Positions 9,222 to 18,392 of a DNA stretch of 64,000 nucleotides are shown here, in pieces. Positions within the stretch are counted from its first letter, which is position 1; each line of letters begins with the position of its first letter. The stretch comes from Sporanaerobium hydrogeniformans. GTDB lineage: Bacteria; Bacillota; Clostridia; Lachnospirales; Cellulosilyticaceae. A program made the position numbers and the translations under genes. The notes beneath the pieces are model-generated. The model ran no database searches and had not been told where the DNA came from. It worked only from the letters and a program-made list of their open reading frames with translations. The stretch is taken from assembly GCF_002735925.1 (NCBI RefSeq), contig NZ_PEDL01000001.1:434001-498000 (forward strand). Reading direction: 5' to 3'.

Positions 9222-9749
9222 ATGATATTAAAGTATGAACATATGAATGGAGATTATGGAGAGGCTGCTTGGCGAATTTATGAAGAAAGCTTTCCTCGTA
9301 TTGAAAGGAGAAGGAAAGAAGATCACCAAAGTGCTATGGCAGATGAAGCTTTTAAACCTTTAGTTGTTCTAGATGGTGAACAATTAGTAGGCATTCTCTT
9401 TTACTGGAAGTGGAAAGACTGCACGTATTTAGAACACTTAGCTTTTGAGAAGGCTTGTAGAGGAAGAGGATACGGTTCCCAAGTTATCAGAGATTTTTGT
9501 CAAAAAGAACAAGATATTGTATTAGAGATTGAGCCACCAGAAGATGAAATAGCTATTAAACGTCTTCGTTTTTATGAGCGTTTAGGCTTTCAAATGAATC
9601 CTTATAACCATCTTAATTTACCTTACCGTAAGGATTTAGGAAAACATATGCTTAAGATAATGAGTTATCAAAATTGTCTTTCACAAGGTGAATATGACTA
9701 TTTTAATCATTTACTTATAACATCAGCAGGAGCCTATTGTGAAAAGTAA
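9222..9749 (+). CDS. GNAT family N-acetyltransferase
   Basis: The 175-residue protein has the GNAT fold. The acetyl-CoA pyrophosphate loop is CRGRGYGS (about residues 83-90), preceded by the strand YLEHLAFEKA and followed by a helix. A C-terminal FYERLGFQMNPY motif is the usual GNAT motif B. The acceptor substrate is not predictable; YHLNLPYRKD near the end resembles small-molecule rather than ribosomal-protein acetylases. The RBS is AAGAAGGTGG. It is 74 bp upstream of a lipoprotein gene in the same direction. Confidence 0.85.
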   Translation: MILKYEHMNGDYGEAAWRIYEESFPRIERRRKEDHQSAMADEAFKPLVVLDGEQLVGILFYWKWKDCTYLEHLAFEKACRGRGYGSQVIRDFCQKEQDIVLEIEPPEDEIAIKRLRFYERLGFQMNPYNHLNLPYRKDLGKHMLKIMSYQNCLSQGEYDYFNHLLITSAGAYCEK

Positions 9750-9823
9750 TTAAGAATTGCATAAAAAAGCTTAATGTATTAAAATAAAAGGAAAATATAG
9801 GAAATAAAAGGAGGTTCATTAGG

Positions 9824-10801
9824 ATGAAAAAAAGACAGGCGTTTATAGCATTGCTTTTAGGGTTGAGTTTAGTGGGGTGTGAACCCAAAAACCAACCTAC
9901 TATTAATAATCCTGTAGACATACAGACACCTTCCCCTAGCTTAGTAGAGGAAATTCGTCTACCGGATAATGAAGCTTTTAGACGTATAGATACCCAAAGC
10001 TTAGAGTTAGGCGTTATAGTTAATAATCCCGATACGGAAACTTTAAAAAATGTTAGTCAGTTAGAGTATTATAAAGATGAAATAAACGATGAAACATTAT
10101 TACTTGTTCCTAAATATAAGGACTCTAAGGTAGAAATCTTGGGTTTAGAATATGAAAATGAGTCATTAGTAATGAAAGAACCTGTTTATGTAGTAAAAGC
10201 AACACCTGAAGGATATGGTTTGTTAATAGAAACGAATCGTCCGGAGGGTATTCCTAGATTACTTATTCGAGTAAGCTATAATGAAAAAACCTCAGATTAT
10301 ATAATAAGCTCCCATTTAAAAGAAGGAGAGCCTAGCTTAGAATATTTAAAAGCAGTTGACTCAAAGGAAAAAGAAGGTGAACTTATTGAGGCGACAAAAG
10401 ATTCAGGGCTTTTTAAAGGATTAAATCTTATCAATGAGGCAATGTATGACATGGATAAGGACGGTAAAGTAGAGGAAAAGCTTTTACTCTATAGTGAGGC
10501 ACAGCAAGACCAACAAGGTAATTATATGCTTGATGATGGACAAAATTGGCTTTTAGTAGCTCAAATAGGAGAAGAGTTCTATCCATTATTTGGGCCAGGC
10601 TATATACAGTTAGGAACCCTTAAATATACGGCTTATGAGGATTATACAAAAGAAACCTTTGGAGTTCTTATCAATCGTACAGAGGGAGCAGGTATTAAGC
10701 TTTATGAATGTGTTTATGATAAAACAGCAAAAGCTTTTAAACGTTCTTTAGTCTATCAGACAACAGGCAATATTGGCATAGTAGAAGAATGGAACCAATA
10801 A
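9824..10801 (+). CDS. Uncharacterised lipoprotein
   Basis: The 325-residue protein begins with a lysine-rich lipoprotein signal peptide with lipobox LVGC, so Cys19 would be lipidated. A short Pro-rich spacer follows, then an acidic beta-rich body. A calcium-loop-like DMDKDGKVEE occurs at about residue 210, as in proteins that describe an output value. I do not recognise a named family. RBS AAAGGAGG. It sits in the same direction as the GNAT gene upstream and the nucleoside kinase downstream, with short gaps. An extracytoplasmic membrane-anchored location is well supported; function is unknown. Confidence 0.75.
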   Translation: MKKRQAFIALLLGLSLVGCEPKNQPTINNPVDIQTPSPSLVEEIRLPDNEAFRRIDTQSLELGVIVNNPDTETLKNVSQLEYYKDEINDETLLLVPKYKDSKVEILGLEYENESLVMKEPVYVVKATPEGYGLLIETNRPEGIPRLLIRVSYNEKTSDYIISSHLKEGEPSLEYLKAVDSKEKEGELIEATKDSGLFKGLNLINEAMYDMDKDGKVEEKLLLYSEAQQDQQGNYMLDDGQNWLLVAQIGEEFYPLFGPGYIQLGTLKYTAYEDYTKETFGVLINRTEGAGIKLYECVYDKTAKAFKRSLVYQTTGNIGIVEEWNQ

Positions 10802-10855
10802 GAAGATGAAATACATACTGAATCGAAGGGGATAGGGCGAAAGGATAGGTGAAGG

Positions 10856-11506
10856 ATGTTGCTAGTTGTCGGAGGGATGATTGGATTAGGTAAATCAAGT
10901 ATGGCAGCACTTTTAGGAAAACATTTTAACACAGAGGTTTTTTATGAGAATGTAGATAATAATCCAATATTACCTCTTTTTTATACTGCCACTGATGAAG
11001 AAATCCAAAAATATCGTTATCCGTTTTTGTTGCAACTTCATTTTTTAAACTCTCGCTTTAGAAGTATTAAGCGAGCACTTTATGACGATAATAATATCTT
11101 AGATAGAAGTATCTACGAAGATTGGTATTTTGCAAAGGTTAATAACGAGTTAGGTCGTATTTCTGATTTAGAATTTCGCATTTATGGTGAACTTCTTGAT
11201 AATATGATGGAGGAGCTAAAGGAGTTGCCTAAAAAAGCACCCGATATGATGCTTTATCTAAAGGGCTCTTTTGAAACCGTCTTAGACCGTATTATGGCAA
11301 GAGGACGTAGCTATGAGTTAGATAATAGCCTAGTCGATTACTATAAAAGATTATGGTTAGGTTATGATGAGTGGGTCATGAAGCATTATCATGCCAGTGA
11401 AGTTTTGATTATTGATATGGATTGCTATGATATTGTGAGTTCACAAGAAGATGCTAAAGAAGTCATTGCACTTGTTGAACAAAAACTTGAAAAAATTCGG
11501 CAATAG
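10856..11506 (+). CDS. Deoxynucleoside kinase (dGK/dAK type)
   Basis: The 216-residue salvage enzyme phosphorylates deoxynucleosides with ATP. The P-loop is GGMIGLGKSS (6-15). The second signature is DRSIYED (from Asp83), the DRS motif of the dCK/dGK family, and the lid Arg cluster is RGRSYEL (about 147-153). These place it in the Firmicute deoxyadenosine/deoxyguanosine kinase group rather than thymidine kinase. Which base it prefers cannot be read from sequence. The ATG follows a weak GGTGAAGG site. A strong terminator follows. Confidence 0.9.
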   Translation: MLLVVGGMIGLGKSSMAALLGKHFNTEVFYENVDNNPILPLFYTATDEEIQKYRYPFLLQLHFLNSRFRSIKRALYDDNNILDRSIYEDWYFAKVNNELGRISDLEFRIYGELLDNMMEELKELPKKAPDMMLYLKGSFETVLDRIMARGRSYELDNSLVDYYKRLWLGYDEWVMKHYHASEVLIIDMDCYDIVSSQEDAKEVIALVEQKLEKIRQ

Positions 11507-11512
11507 CTTTTC

Positions 11513-11551
11513 AAAAAAGCCATGTACCTGTTTAGGTGCATGGCTTTTTGT
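11513..11551 (+). terminator. Intrinsic terminator after the deoxynucleoside kinase gene
   Basis: AAAAAGCCATG-T-ACCT pairs with AGGTGCATGGCTTTTT with a single wobble, ending in a T-run. Confidence 0.85.
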
Positions 11552-11605
11552 ATGGGTGCATAAAATGAAACAAGAAGGTTTTTAAAAGGAAAAGAGGGAA
11601 TAGAG

Positions 11606-12382
11606 ATGAAAAAACAGGTAGTGCGCCTAGCCCTTTTACATATGATGCCTAAGATAGGGAATAGTAGTTATAATCGTCAGCAACTACGTCGAGCCTTAGC
11701 TGTAGCGGCAGGACACGAGGCACAAATTGCCCTTACACCTGAAATGATAGAATATGGGCAACTTTTTGATTGCTATAGAGAAAGAGAAAAGGTACCTGTG
11801 TATCCCAGTCGTTATTTATGTGATTTAGGTGAAGTAGCATATAAATACAATATGTATTTTATTGTAGGGATATTAGAAAGAGAGGAACCTACAGGAAACC
11901 TCTATAATGCAGTAGCTTGTATTAATTCCCAAGGACACTTAGAAGGCACTTACCGTAAAATGTATACAACCCAAAAAGAAGAAAATCTTAGTATTCTTTC
12001 AGGAAATGAGTTAGCAACCTTTACATGGACAGAAAACCAACTAGGACTTATGGTGGGAGAAGATGTATACCTTGCTAAGCTCCCCATACTACTTCGTGAG
12101 ATGGGAGCTCAGCTTATATTAGGGGTAGTAAGTCCTGGTGTAGAAGGTATGGCAAAGGAGTGGTGTTTGCGTTCAGCAGAAACTCGCTTACCATTTATTG
12201 TATGTGGTGGCAACTTACAAGGCAGTAAGAAAAACATAAGCTATGGAGAAAGTTTAGTCATTCGATTAGGGCAGGTACAATATGCCTTTAAATCATTAGA
12301 ACCTACTGTATTTATTCTTGATATAGAGTTAAATACTAATAACATTGAACTTGTAGTGACGACTTCCCTTGCTATGAAATGA
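11606..12382 (+). CDS. Nitrilase-superfamily protein lacking the catalytic cysteine
   Basis: The 258-residue protein has the alpha-beta-beta-alpha fold of carbon-nitrogen hydrolases. The catalytic Glu46 (LTPEMIEYG) and Lys118 (GTYRKMY) are at the expected places. The nucleophile elbow, normally G-x-x-I-C-Y-D, reads G-L-M-V-G-E-D, so Gly151 replaces the Cys and Glu152 the Tyr while Asp153 is kept. The downstream GAQLIL segment is typical. As written it should be unable to make the thioimidate or thioester intermediate, so a regulatory or binding role is more likely than amidase activity. It is convergent with the AraC gene, 11 bp away, with no obvious terminator between. Confidence 0.8.
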   Translation: MKKQVVRLALLHMMPKIGNSSYNRQQLRRALAVAAGHEAQIALTPEMIEYGQLFDCYREREKVPVYPSRYLCDLGEVAYKYNMYFIVGILEREEPTGNLYNAVACINSQGHLEGTYRKMYTTQKEENLSILSGNELATFTWTENQLGLMVGEDVYLAKLPILLREMGAQLILGVVSPGVEGMAKEWCLRSAETRLPFIVCGGNLQGSKKNISYGESLVIRLGQVQYAFKSLEPTVFILDIELNTNNIELVVTTSLAMK

Positions 12383-12393
12383 AAAAAGAAATA

Positions 12394-13320
12394 TTATTTG
12401 TATTCCTTAGGAGCAATAGAGAGAATATAGGCTGTGGCGGTAAGACCTGTATATTTCTTAAAAAGTTTACTGAAATAATAGGGATCATCAATGCCTACTA
12501 AATAACCAATATCTGCAAAGTGTAGATGAGTAGAGGAAGCCATAAGTGCTTTCGCATGATGAATACGTAGTTTATTTAAATAATTCATAATGGTCATTCC
12601 TGTAAAAGACTTAAATAAACGATTTAAGTAATTGTAATTAGCATCAAAGTGATTTGCAAGACTTTTACTTGTTAGTTTTTGGGTATAATGAGTATCTAAA
12701 TAATCTTTTAGCTCCTGAGCTCTGGCTAATCCCTTATGTGCTTTTATTTGCTCTTGCTGGAGCAAGTGGTCAGCAAAGTCTTTTCCAAGGGCAAGAAGGA
12801 ATTGCTGAAAAAGAAGGGATACGCGATGACGATAGTTTTCATGTTGTTGATAGAACATAAAATTACTTTGTTCCAGGAGAGAAAAGAAAGCATCTGAGGT
12901 GCTTGGGTGCCATTGCTTAGGAAAATAAACGGGGGAAACCTCCCAGCTTTCATAAATACTAGATAAATAGAGACTGCTTTTAATAGCTTCTTCTCTTTGC
13001 TTTTTAAGAAGTGGGAGGATGTTAAGAGCTGAGGTAGAAAGAGATGTAAGTCCAGTAGAACGAAAATGAACAAAGTAGTAATCACAGGGACTTGCTTTTG
13101 TTCCAGTATGTTCTATAGAGGGATTTAATAAAAAGCTATCGCCTTCTTTTAAAGTATACTGTAAATCACCTTCTTTTAAATAAAGAGAGCCAGATTGGAT
13201 AAAATAAAAAATAAATTCATCTGCTGTGCGAGTGAAGTGAATCCAAGGATTGCTATAGGTGACATGTCCCATATAGCGTACGTGTATAAAAGATTGTGGT
13301 GAAAGCGTATAGAATGACAT
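12394..13320 (-). CDS. AraC-family transcriptional regulator
   Basis: I place the start at the ATG at 13320-13318, preceded on the reverse strand by GGAGG at good spacing, giving 308 residues. A longer in-frame start at 13395 has no such site. The N-terminal cupin-like sensor (about 20-110) contains GDSFLLNP and IEHTG. The C-terminal double helix-turn-helix (about 210-305) contains LDTHY, SLANHFDANYNYLNRLFK, and DIGYLVGIDDPYYFSKLFKK split across the two motifs. It is divergent from the alpha-glucosidase gene, so it most likely controls that gene in response to a sugar. Confidence 0.9.
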   Translation of the reverse strand: MSFYTLSPQSFIHVRYMGHVTYSNPWIHFTRTADEFIFYFIQSGSLYLKEGDLQYTLKEGDSFLLNPSIEHTGTKASPCDYYFVHFRSTGLTSLSTSALNILPLLKKQREEAIKSSLYLSSIYESWEVSPVYFPKQWHPSTSDAFFSLLEQSNFMFYQQHENYRHRVSLLFQQFLLALGKDFADHLLQQEQIKAHKGLARAQELKDYLDTHYTQKLTSKSLANHFDANYNYLNRLFKSFTGMTIMNYLNKLRIHHAKALMASSTHLHFADIGYLVGIDDPYYFSKLFKKYTGLTATAYILSIAPKEYK

Positions 13321-13493
13321 AAAACCTCCAAAGGTAGAAATTTTACCAATAAAATAGAAATTGTACATTTTAGTAGTAAAAAGACTTAGATACAATATAA
13401 TTAATAAGATACAACTCTCTCTTATGAGAAAGAGCTGAGCTAAAGATATTAATAAAGTAGATTATATACCAAATAGAAGAAAAGGAGAAGGGC

Positions 13494-15188
13494 ATGGAGA
13501 GAAAATGGTGGAAAGAAGGCGTTGTGTATCAAATCTACCCTAGGAGTTTTTACGACACCAACGGTGATGGTATAGGTGATTTAAGAGGAATTATCGAGAA
13601 GGTTCCTTATTTAAAAGAATTAGGCATTGATATTATTTGGCTTAATCCTATCTATGCTTCTCCCAATGACGATAATGGATATGATATTAGTCACTATCAG
13701 GAGATCCTTAAGGAATTTGGTACAATGAGTGATTTTGAAGAGCTTTTAGAAAAGCTTCATGAAGTAGGAATCAAACTGGTTATGGATCTTGTTGTCAATC
13801 ATTCTTCGGATGAACATCCTTGGTTTGTAGAGTCTAAAAAGAGCAAGGCTTCCCCCTATCGTGATTATTATATTTGGAGGGGACCTAGTGAAGAAGGAAA
13901 AGAACCTAATAACTGGCGCTCATTTTTTAGTGGGAGTAGTTGGCAACTAGATGAAACAACGGGTGACTATTATTTACATCTCTTTTCTAAAAAACAGCCT
14001 GATTTAAATTGGGAAAATAAAAAGCTAAGAGAAGAAATTTATAGGATGATGCATTGGTGGTTTGAAAAAGGGATTGATGGATTCCGAATGGACGTTATTA
14101 ATTTGATTTCAAAGGTGGAGGGGCTTCCTAGTGCTCCAAAAGAAGAGGAAGGGCCAGATGGTTATGCATGGGGAGGAAACTATTTTGTAACAGGGCCCAA
14201 AGTTCATGACTATATTAAAGAAATGAATCGTGAGGTACTAAGTAAATATGATGTGATGACAGTGGGGGAAACTTGTGATGTGACAGTAGAAGAGGGTATC
14301 CTCTTTACTGGAGAAAATCGTAAGGAATTAAATATGGTTTTCCAGTTTGAGCATGTGAATATTGGTCAAGGACGAGAGGGGAAATGGACACCTATCCCAT
14401 GGAAGCTTACAGAGCTTAAACGTATTATGGATAAGTGGCAAACGGCACTTCATGGCAAGGGCTGGAATAGCCTTTACCTGAATAATCATGATCAACCTCG
14501 CCAGGTATCTAAGTTTGGAAATGATACGGTCTATCGTAAGGAATCAGCCAAAATGCTAGCCACCTATTTGCATACCTTAGAAGGAACACCTTATATTTAT
14601 CAAGGAGAAGAAATAGGGATGACAAATGTCTATTTTGAAGACCTTAGCCACTATAAGGATTTAGAAATTCTTAATAAGTGGGAAGAAATAAAACGCACAA
14701 AAAGTCTTACAGAAGAAGAGCTTCTTTCAGGTGTTCATGTGAATGGCAGAGACAATGCACGTACCCCGATGCAATGGAACGCTTCCCTAAATGCAGGTTT
14801 TACAACAGGTGTACCTTGGCTTGAAGTAAATCCCAATTATACAACGATTAATGTAGAGGAAGCATCTAAAGACTCAAACTCTATTTTAAATTACTACAAG
14901 CAATTATTAGCTTTACGTAAAAAACACCTTATAATGGCCTATGGACAGTATCATTTAATCCTTCCAGAACATGAGCAAATTTATGCCTATACTAAAACCT
15001 TAGAGAGTGAAACATGGTTAGTATTATTGAACTTCTCAGGGGAGGAAGCGCTGTTCCAAAAGCCTGAAGAGATAGAAGTGGTTTCTTCGCCTCAGTTGAT
15101 CATTGCTAATTATCCAGTAGAACAAATGCCAGATTTAAATACAATAGCATTAAAGCCCTATGAAGCACGTGTTTATAAAATTTCATAA
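13494..15188 (+). CDS. malL: Alpha-glucosidase, oligo-1,6-glucosidase type (GH13)
   Basis: The 564-residue cytosolic GH13 enzyme has the four conserved regions: DLVVNHSS (98-105), GFRMDVINL with nucleophile Asp200, TVGET with acid/base Glu259, and NNHDQPR with transition-state Asp333. The residue after the nucleophile is Val201. In the oligo-1,6-glucosidase/alpha-glucosidase subfamily that Val is associated with alpha-1,6 bond preference. Trehalose-6-phosphate hydrolase is a close alternative but usually has FDVIN. No transporter or PTS gene lies next to it. RBS AAAGGAG. Divergent AraC regulator upstream; terminator downstream. Confidence 0.88.
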   Translation: MERKWWKEGVVYQIYPRSFYDTNGDGIGDLRGIIEKVPYLKELGIDIIWLNPIYASPNDDNGYDISHYQEILKEFGTMSDFEELLEKLHEVGIKLVMDLVVNHSSDEHPWFVESKKSKASPYRDYYIWRGPSEEGKEPNNWRSFFSGSSWQLDETTGDYYLHLFSKKQPDLNWENKKLREEIYRMMHWWFEKGIDGFRMDVINLISKVEGLPSAPKEEEGPDGYAWGGNYFVTGPKVHDYIKEMNREVLSKYDVMTVGETCDVTVEEGILFTGENRKELNMVFQFEHVNIGQGREGKWTPIPWKLTELKRIMDKWQTALHGKGWNSLYLNNHDQPRQVSKFGNDTVYRKESAKMLATYLHTLEGTPYIYQGEEIGMTNVYFEDLSHYKDLEILNKWEEIKRTKSLTEEELLSGVHVNGRDNARTPMQWNASLNAGFTTGVPWLEVNPNYTTINVEEASKDSNSILNYYKQLLALRKKHLIMAYGQYHLILPEHEQIYAYTKTLESETWLVLLNFSGEEALFQKPEEIEVVSSPQLIIANYPVEQMPDLNTIALKPYEARVYKIS

Positions 15189-15194
15189 CATTTC

Positions 15195-15231
15195 AAAAGC
15201 CTGAGTACTAGGGATTGTACTCAGCTTTTAA
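15195..15231 (+). terminator. Intrinsic terminator after the alpha-glucosidase gene
   Basis: AAAAGC-C-TGAGTAC pairs with GTACTCAGCTTTT, with one bulged C. Confidence 0.75.
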
Positions 15232-15290
15232 AATAGAATCAAATAGATAATAAGGGAAGTGATGCTATAGATAAGTAATGATTTATTCTA

Positions 15291-15319
15291 TTTAATTATA
15301 TTTTAGAATGTTGTATAAT
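15291..15319 (+). promoter_or_regulatory. Possible promoter of the LysR gene
   Basis: TATAAT at 15314-15319 lies 17 bases after a weak -35 TTTAAT at 15291-15296. Confidence 0.35.
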
Positions 15320-15397
15320 TCAAATATATAGAAGTTAATCTCACTATATATGAAATTTATAAGTGGGAGGAAATGAAAGAATAGAAGGAGTATGCAA

Positions 15398-16315
15398 ATG
15401 GATTTACATTACTTAAAAATTTTTAACACAGTTGCTATGCATGAAAGTTTTACACGTGCTTCAGAGGTTTTACATATTAGTCAACCTGCCCTCTCTATTC
15501 AGATTAAAAAGCTAGAGGAAGAATTAGAGCTTAAACTTTTTGATAAAGCAGGAAACAAAATTATTTTAAATGAAAATGGTAAGCTTCTTTATGGCTATAC
15601 ACAAAAAGTATTTGCTATTTTAGGAGAGGCAGAAAATGTCTTAGTGAACAAAAAGGATTATATTGGGGGCAGCATTACAGTAGGGGGAAGCAACACGCCA
15701 GGTGCTTATATTTTGCCGCATATTATTGGTGAGTTTAAAAAAAAGTATCCTTATGTTGATATTAATTTACAAATTGCAAGTACCGATGAAATGGCAAGAC
15801 GTGTGGAAGAAGGAATAGTAGACTTTGCAGTAAATGGGGGAGGAGTAACCTATCCAGCTACGGTAGAAGTGGAAAAATTAATGGAGGATGAATTGATTAT
15901 TGCTATTTCACCACTTAATCTATATGCACGCAATCGTTATATTTCTCTTGAGGAACTGCAATATATTAAATTTATCCTTCATGAAAACAATTCACAACTT
16001 AATAAAGTAGCTAAGACCTTTATCGAAGAATTTGGACTTTCAGCAAAAAAGATTGAGATGACGTTAGGAAATATTGAAGCTATTAAACAGGCAGTTATTG
16101 CTAATTTAGGGCTTTCACTGATCCCTCATGCAGCTATTGCATTAGAATTAAGTATTGGTGTCATTAAAGAAGTACAGATAAAAGGAAGAAGCTGGTATTA
16201 TCCTTATAACTTAATTCATAATAAAAATAAATATCTCTCACCTGCAGCCAAAGAGTTTATGAAGATGGTACGTAAAAATATGAAAACTGAGGAAAATGAA
16301 AAAGAACATATATAA
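15398..16315 (+). CDS. LysR-family transcriptional regulator
   Basis: ATG 15398 is 7 bases after GAAGGAG; the in-frame ATG at 15392 would be too close. The roughly 305-residue protein has the N-terminal winged helix-turn-helix (MDLHYLKIFNTVA, then SFTRASEVLHISQPALS and IKKLEEEL within residues 1-60). The effector-binding domain has GSITVGGSNTPGAYILP from about residue 88. The sequence resembles the CysL/CbbR-like branch. The target is unknown. The next gene, cobS, is 64 bp downstream in the same direction and could be co-transcribed, though cobS is not a usual LysR target. Confidence 0.9.
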   Translation: MDLHYLKIFNTVAMHESFTRASEVLHISQPALSIQIKKLEEELELKLFDKAGNKIILNENGKLLYGYTQKVFAILGEAENVLVNKKDYIGGSITVGGSNTPGAYILPHIIGEFKKKYPYVDINLQIASTDEMARRVEEGIVDFAVNGGGVTYPATVEVEKLMEDELIIAISPLNLYARNRYISLEELQYIKFILHENNSQLNKVAKTFIEEFGLSAKKIEMTLGNIEAIKQAVIANLGLSLIPHAAIALELSIGVIKEVQIKGRSWYYPYNLIHNKNKYLSPAAKEFMKMVRKNMKTEENEKEHI

Positions 16316-16379
16316 AAGAAACTGGATTTAAGAAAAGCATAGTCTATAACAGGGAACTACAGAAGAAAGGGAGATAGAT

Positions 16380-17156
16380 ATGAGACGGTTTATATGTATT
16401 TTGCAATTTTTAACGAGACTTCCGTTACCTTTTAAAGGTGAAGTAGATGAGGAATTTCATAAAGGTATTTTGTATTTTCCTTTAGTGGGTGGAGTATTAG
16501 GGCTTTGCTACGGAGGTATAGCCTTTGTGAGTATTAGGATTTTTCCTGCTTTCATTAGCAGTCTCATTATACTTTTGAGTATGGTACTTCTAACGGGGGG
16601 ATTACATCTAGATGGAGTAGGTGACACTTTTGATGGACTTTATAGTTATCGTGACAAGGCCCGCATTCTTGAGATCATGAAAGATTCACGTTTAGGTACT
16701 AATGCCCTTTTAGCCATTTTTTTTGTATTACTTTTTAAACTAGGATTTATTTATGAAGCAATTGTTCAAGGTGCTTTATGGCGTCTTTGGATAATGCCAA
16801 TTATGGGGAGATGGTTATTAGTAAATGCCTGTTATAAAACGCAATCACCTCGTGAAAAAGGGATGGGAAATTTATTTATAGGTAAGGCAAGTCTTTTTAT
16901 GTTAGTAGGAGCTACCACCTATACTTTGTTGGTATGTGGGGGGATTTTAAGTATTTGGAAATTGCCATTAAAATTTTATGGTATTCAAGTGGGCGTAATG
17001 TTTTTCTTGTTTTTGGGATTGAAAGGAGCCATTTATAGTGTGTATCGTAAAATAGATGGCTTAACAGGAGATATATTAGGAGCCATTTGTGAAATGGGAG
17101 AACTCATGTATTTAGTCTTTATTTATATAGGTATTCAGGTGAGTCAATGGGTGTAA
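16380..17156 (+). CDS. cobS: Adenosylcobinamide-GDP ribazoletransferase (cobalamin synthase)
   Basis: This integral membrane enzyme joins alpha-ribazole to adenosylcobinamide-GDP in the last part of cobalamin assembly. The 258-residue protein has FLTRLPLPF near the N-terminus, the family signature GGLHLDGVGDTFDG (about 72-85), DSRLGTNA, and about six membrane helices. No other cob gene and no cobalamin riboswitch is visible nearby, so it is an isolated copy in this window; the rest of the pathway would be elsewhere. RBS AAGGGAG. Confidence 0.92.
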   Translation: MRRFICILQFLTRLPLPFKGEVDEEFHKGILYFPLVGGVLGLCYGGIAFVSIRIFPAFISSLIILLSMVLLTGGLHLDGVGDTFDGLYSYRDKARILEIMKDSRLGTNALLAIFFVLLFKLGFIYEAIVQGALWRLWIMPIMGRWLLVNACYKTQSPREKGMGNLFIGKASLFMLVGATTYTLLVCGGILSIWKLPLKFYGIQVGVMFFLFLGLKGAIYSVYRKIDGLTGDILGAICEMGELMYLVFIYIGIQVSQWV

Positions 17157-17157
17157 A

Positions 17158-17213
17158 AACTAAACAGGTTCTGCTTCTTTATTTTCACTCAAAGAAGCAG
17201 AACCTGTTTAGTT
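17158..17213. terminator. Terminator with 23-bp perfect stem between convergent genes
   Basis: The arms 17158-17180 and 17191-17213 are exact complements, with a 10-base loop. The T-tract lies on the reverse-strand side, so it serves the HD-GYP gene directly. It is placed to block both convergent transcripts. Confidence 0.85.
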
Positions 17214-17227
17214 AGAAATAAACTGAC

Positions 17228-18247
17228 TTATTCAATAGAAAGGATGTTTAAAGAAGCATCTTCATAAAGATTAATAAACTTGTCATTTATTTTTATAATA
17301 GGACGATAAATACATTTGGGGTTGATAAACACAACCTGACCAATTTGACCATTACTTAGTGTAACAAATACACCGATATAATAAGTAGCAATATAGTTAC
17401 AGAAGGTAAGAAGTTTATCTGGATCTAATTTAGTAATATAATCTTCAAGAAGTATTTTTAAGGTATCAAAGATATGATGTTGCTTCATAAGAATTTCGTA
17501 AGTATCTGCAATACTTAAGATACGTGTTACTGTACTTAGATAGGCTTCTCTAATATGAATAGGAAAACCTGAGCCGTCACAGTGCTCATGATGAGCTAAA
17601 ATAGCTTTAGCGATAACAGGTTCAATATCCTGCATTTTGCTAACAATATTATAGCTGTAAATAGGGTGCTTTTCATATTCAGCCTGTTCTTCTGGGGTAA
17701 GGCCTTTAAGCACTTTCATACTATCGAAGGACAGATTGATACTGCCTATATCGTGAAGAAGAGCCGCTTTAATGGTATGATTAAGCGTAGTTTTATCTAC
17801 CCGTAGCCATTTGCTAATGAGCATACAAAGAAGTGCTACATTAAGAGAATGAGTATATGTATCATAGCTGAGTGCTTTAATAAGATGTGTGCAGCCTAGT
17901 AGGTTATGGTTATCCTTAAAATCAATAGAGAGATGTTCACAGAGCTTTTCAAAGGTTTCAAAATCAATGCTGTTATCTTGATTAGCACTTTTAATGACTT
18001 TATTTAAGGCGTTGCTATAAGTCTTGTATTTTTCAATAGTTTCGGGTGATAAGTTCCAAACTTGCGAAAAAGAATCCAGGTAAACCCAAATGTCACTATG
18101 AATAAAATGAGATAAATCTTTAATATGTTCAGCGGTAAGTTCCACGTTTTGAGCTAAAATGGTTGTGCCTGTTTGTAAATCTACGATAGGTTGCGCAGTA
18201 ATCATACCAGGAATACATTTGGATAGAGGAATGATTATTTTTTGCAT
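17228..18247 (-). CDS. HD-GYP domain protein, putative cyclic-di-GMP phosphodiesterase
   Basis: The 339-residue protein has an N-terminal region (IPLSKCIPGM, then ILAQNVELTAEHI) like that which precedes many HD-GYP domains. The HD-GYP domain spans about 118-290, with ALLHDIG (His165-Asp166), a metal-ligand His194 in YEKHPIYSY and HHEHCDGSGFP (219-229). HD-GYP proteins hydrolyse cyclic-di-GMP or related dinucleotides. GYP is GFP here, a common variation. It has no receiver domain or membrane helix, so it is a cytosolic stand-alone protein. The reverse-strand RBS is AAAAGGAGG. Confidence 0.88.
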   Translation of the reverse strand: MQKIIIPLSKCIPGMITAQPIVDLQTGTTILAQNVELTAEHIKDLSHFIHSDIWVYLDSFSQVWNLSPETIEKYKTYSNALNKVIKSANQDNSIDFETFEKLCEHLSIDFKDNHNLLGCTHLIKALSYDTYTHSLNVALLCMLISKWLRVDKTTLNHTIKAALLHDIGSINLSFDSMKVLKGLTPEEQAEYEKHPIYSYNIVSKMQDIEPVIAKAILAHHEHCDGSGFPIHIREAYLSTVTRILSIADTYEILMKQHHIFDTLKILLEDYITKLDPDKLLTFCNYIATYYIGVFVTLSNGQIGQVVFINPKCIYRPIIKINDKFINLYEDASLNILSIE

Positions 18248-18353
18248 AGACGTTCCCTCCTTTTAATAAGAGTAAAAAGACTCTTTCTTATAATATATAT
18301 CGGATAAAAAGGATAAATGATAAAACATTTTCAATTAAAAAGTATAAAAGTTA

Positions 18354-18381
18354 TTGACAGGAGATTTATTTATGCTATAAT
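18354..18381 (+). promoter_or_regulatory. Sigma-A promoter of the rubrerythrin gene
   Basis: Consensus -35 TTGACA at 18354-18359 and -10 TATAAT at 18376-18381 are 16 bases apart, about 70 bp before the start codon. Confidence 0.8.
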
Positions 18382-18392
18382 TAACTCATAAC

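Noticed and set aside
12744-13085. 113-codon ORF on the reverse strand in another frame
   Set aside because: It is a shadow of the AraC regulator gene, with low-complexity translation.
16316-16379. Cobalamin riboswitch upstream of cobS
   Set aside because: The gap is only 64 bp and shows none of the conserved B12-box sequence.
17158-17213. 23-bp perfect inverted repeat as the end of an insertion sequence
   Set aside because: It lies exactly between two convergent genes with a short loop and T-tract, so it is a terminator; no transposase is present.
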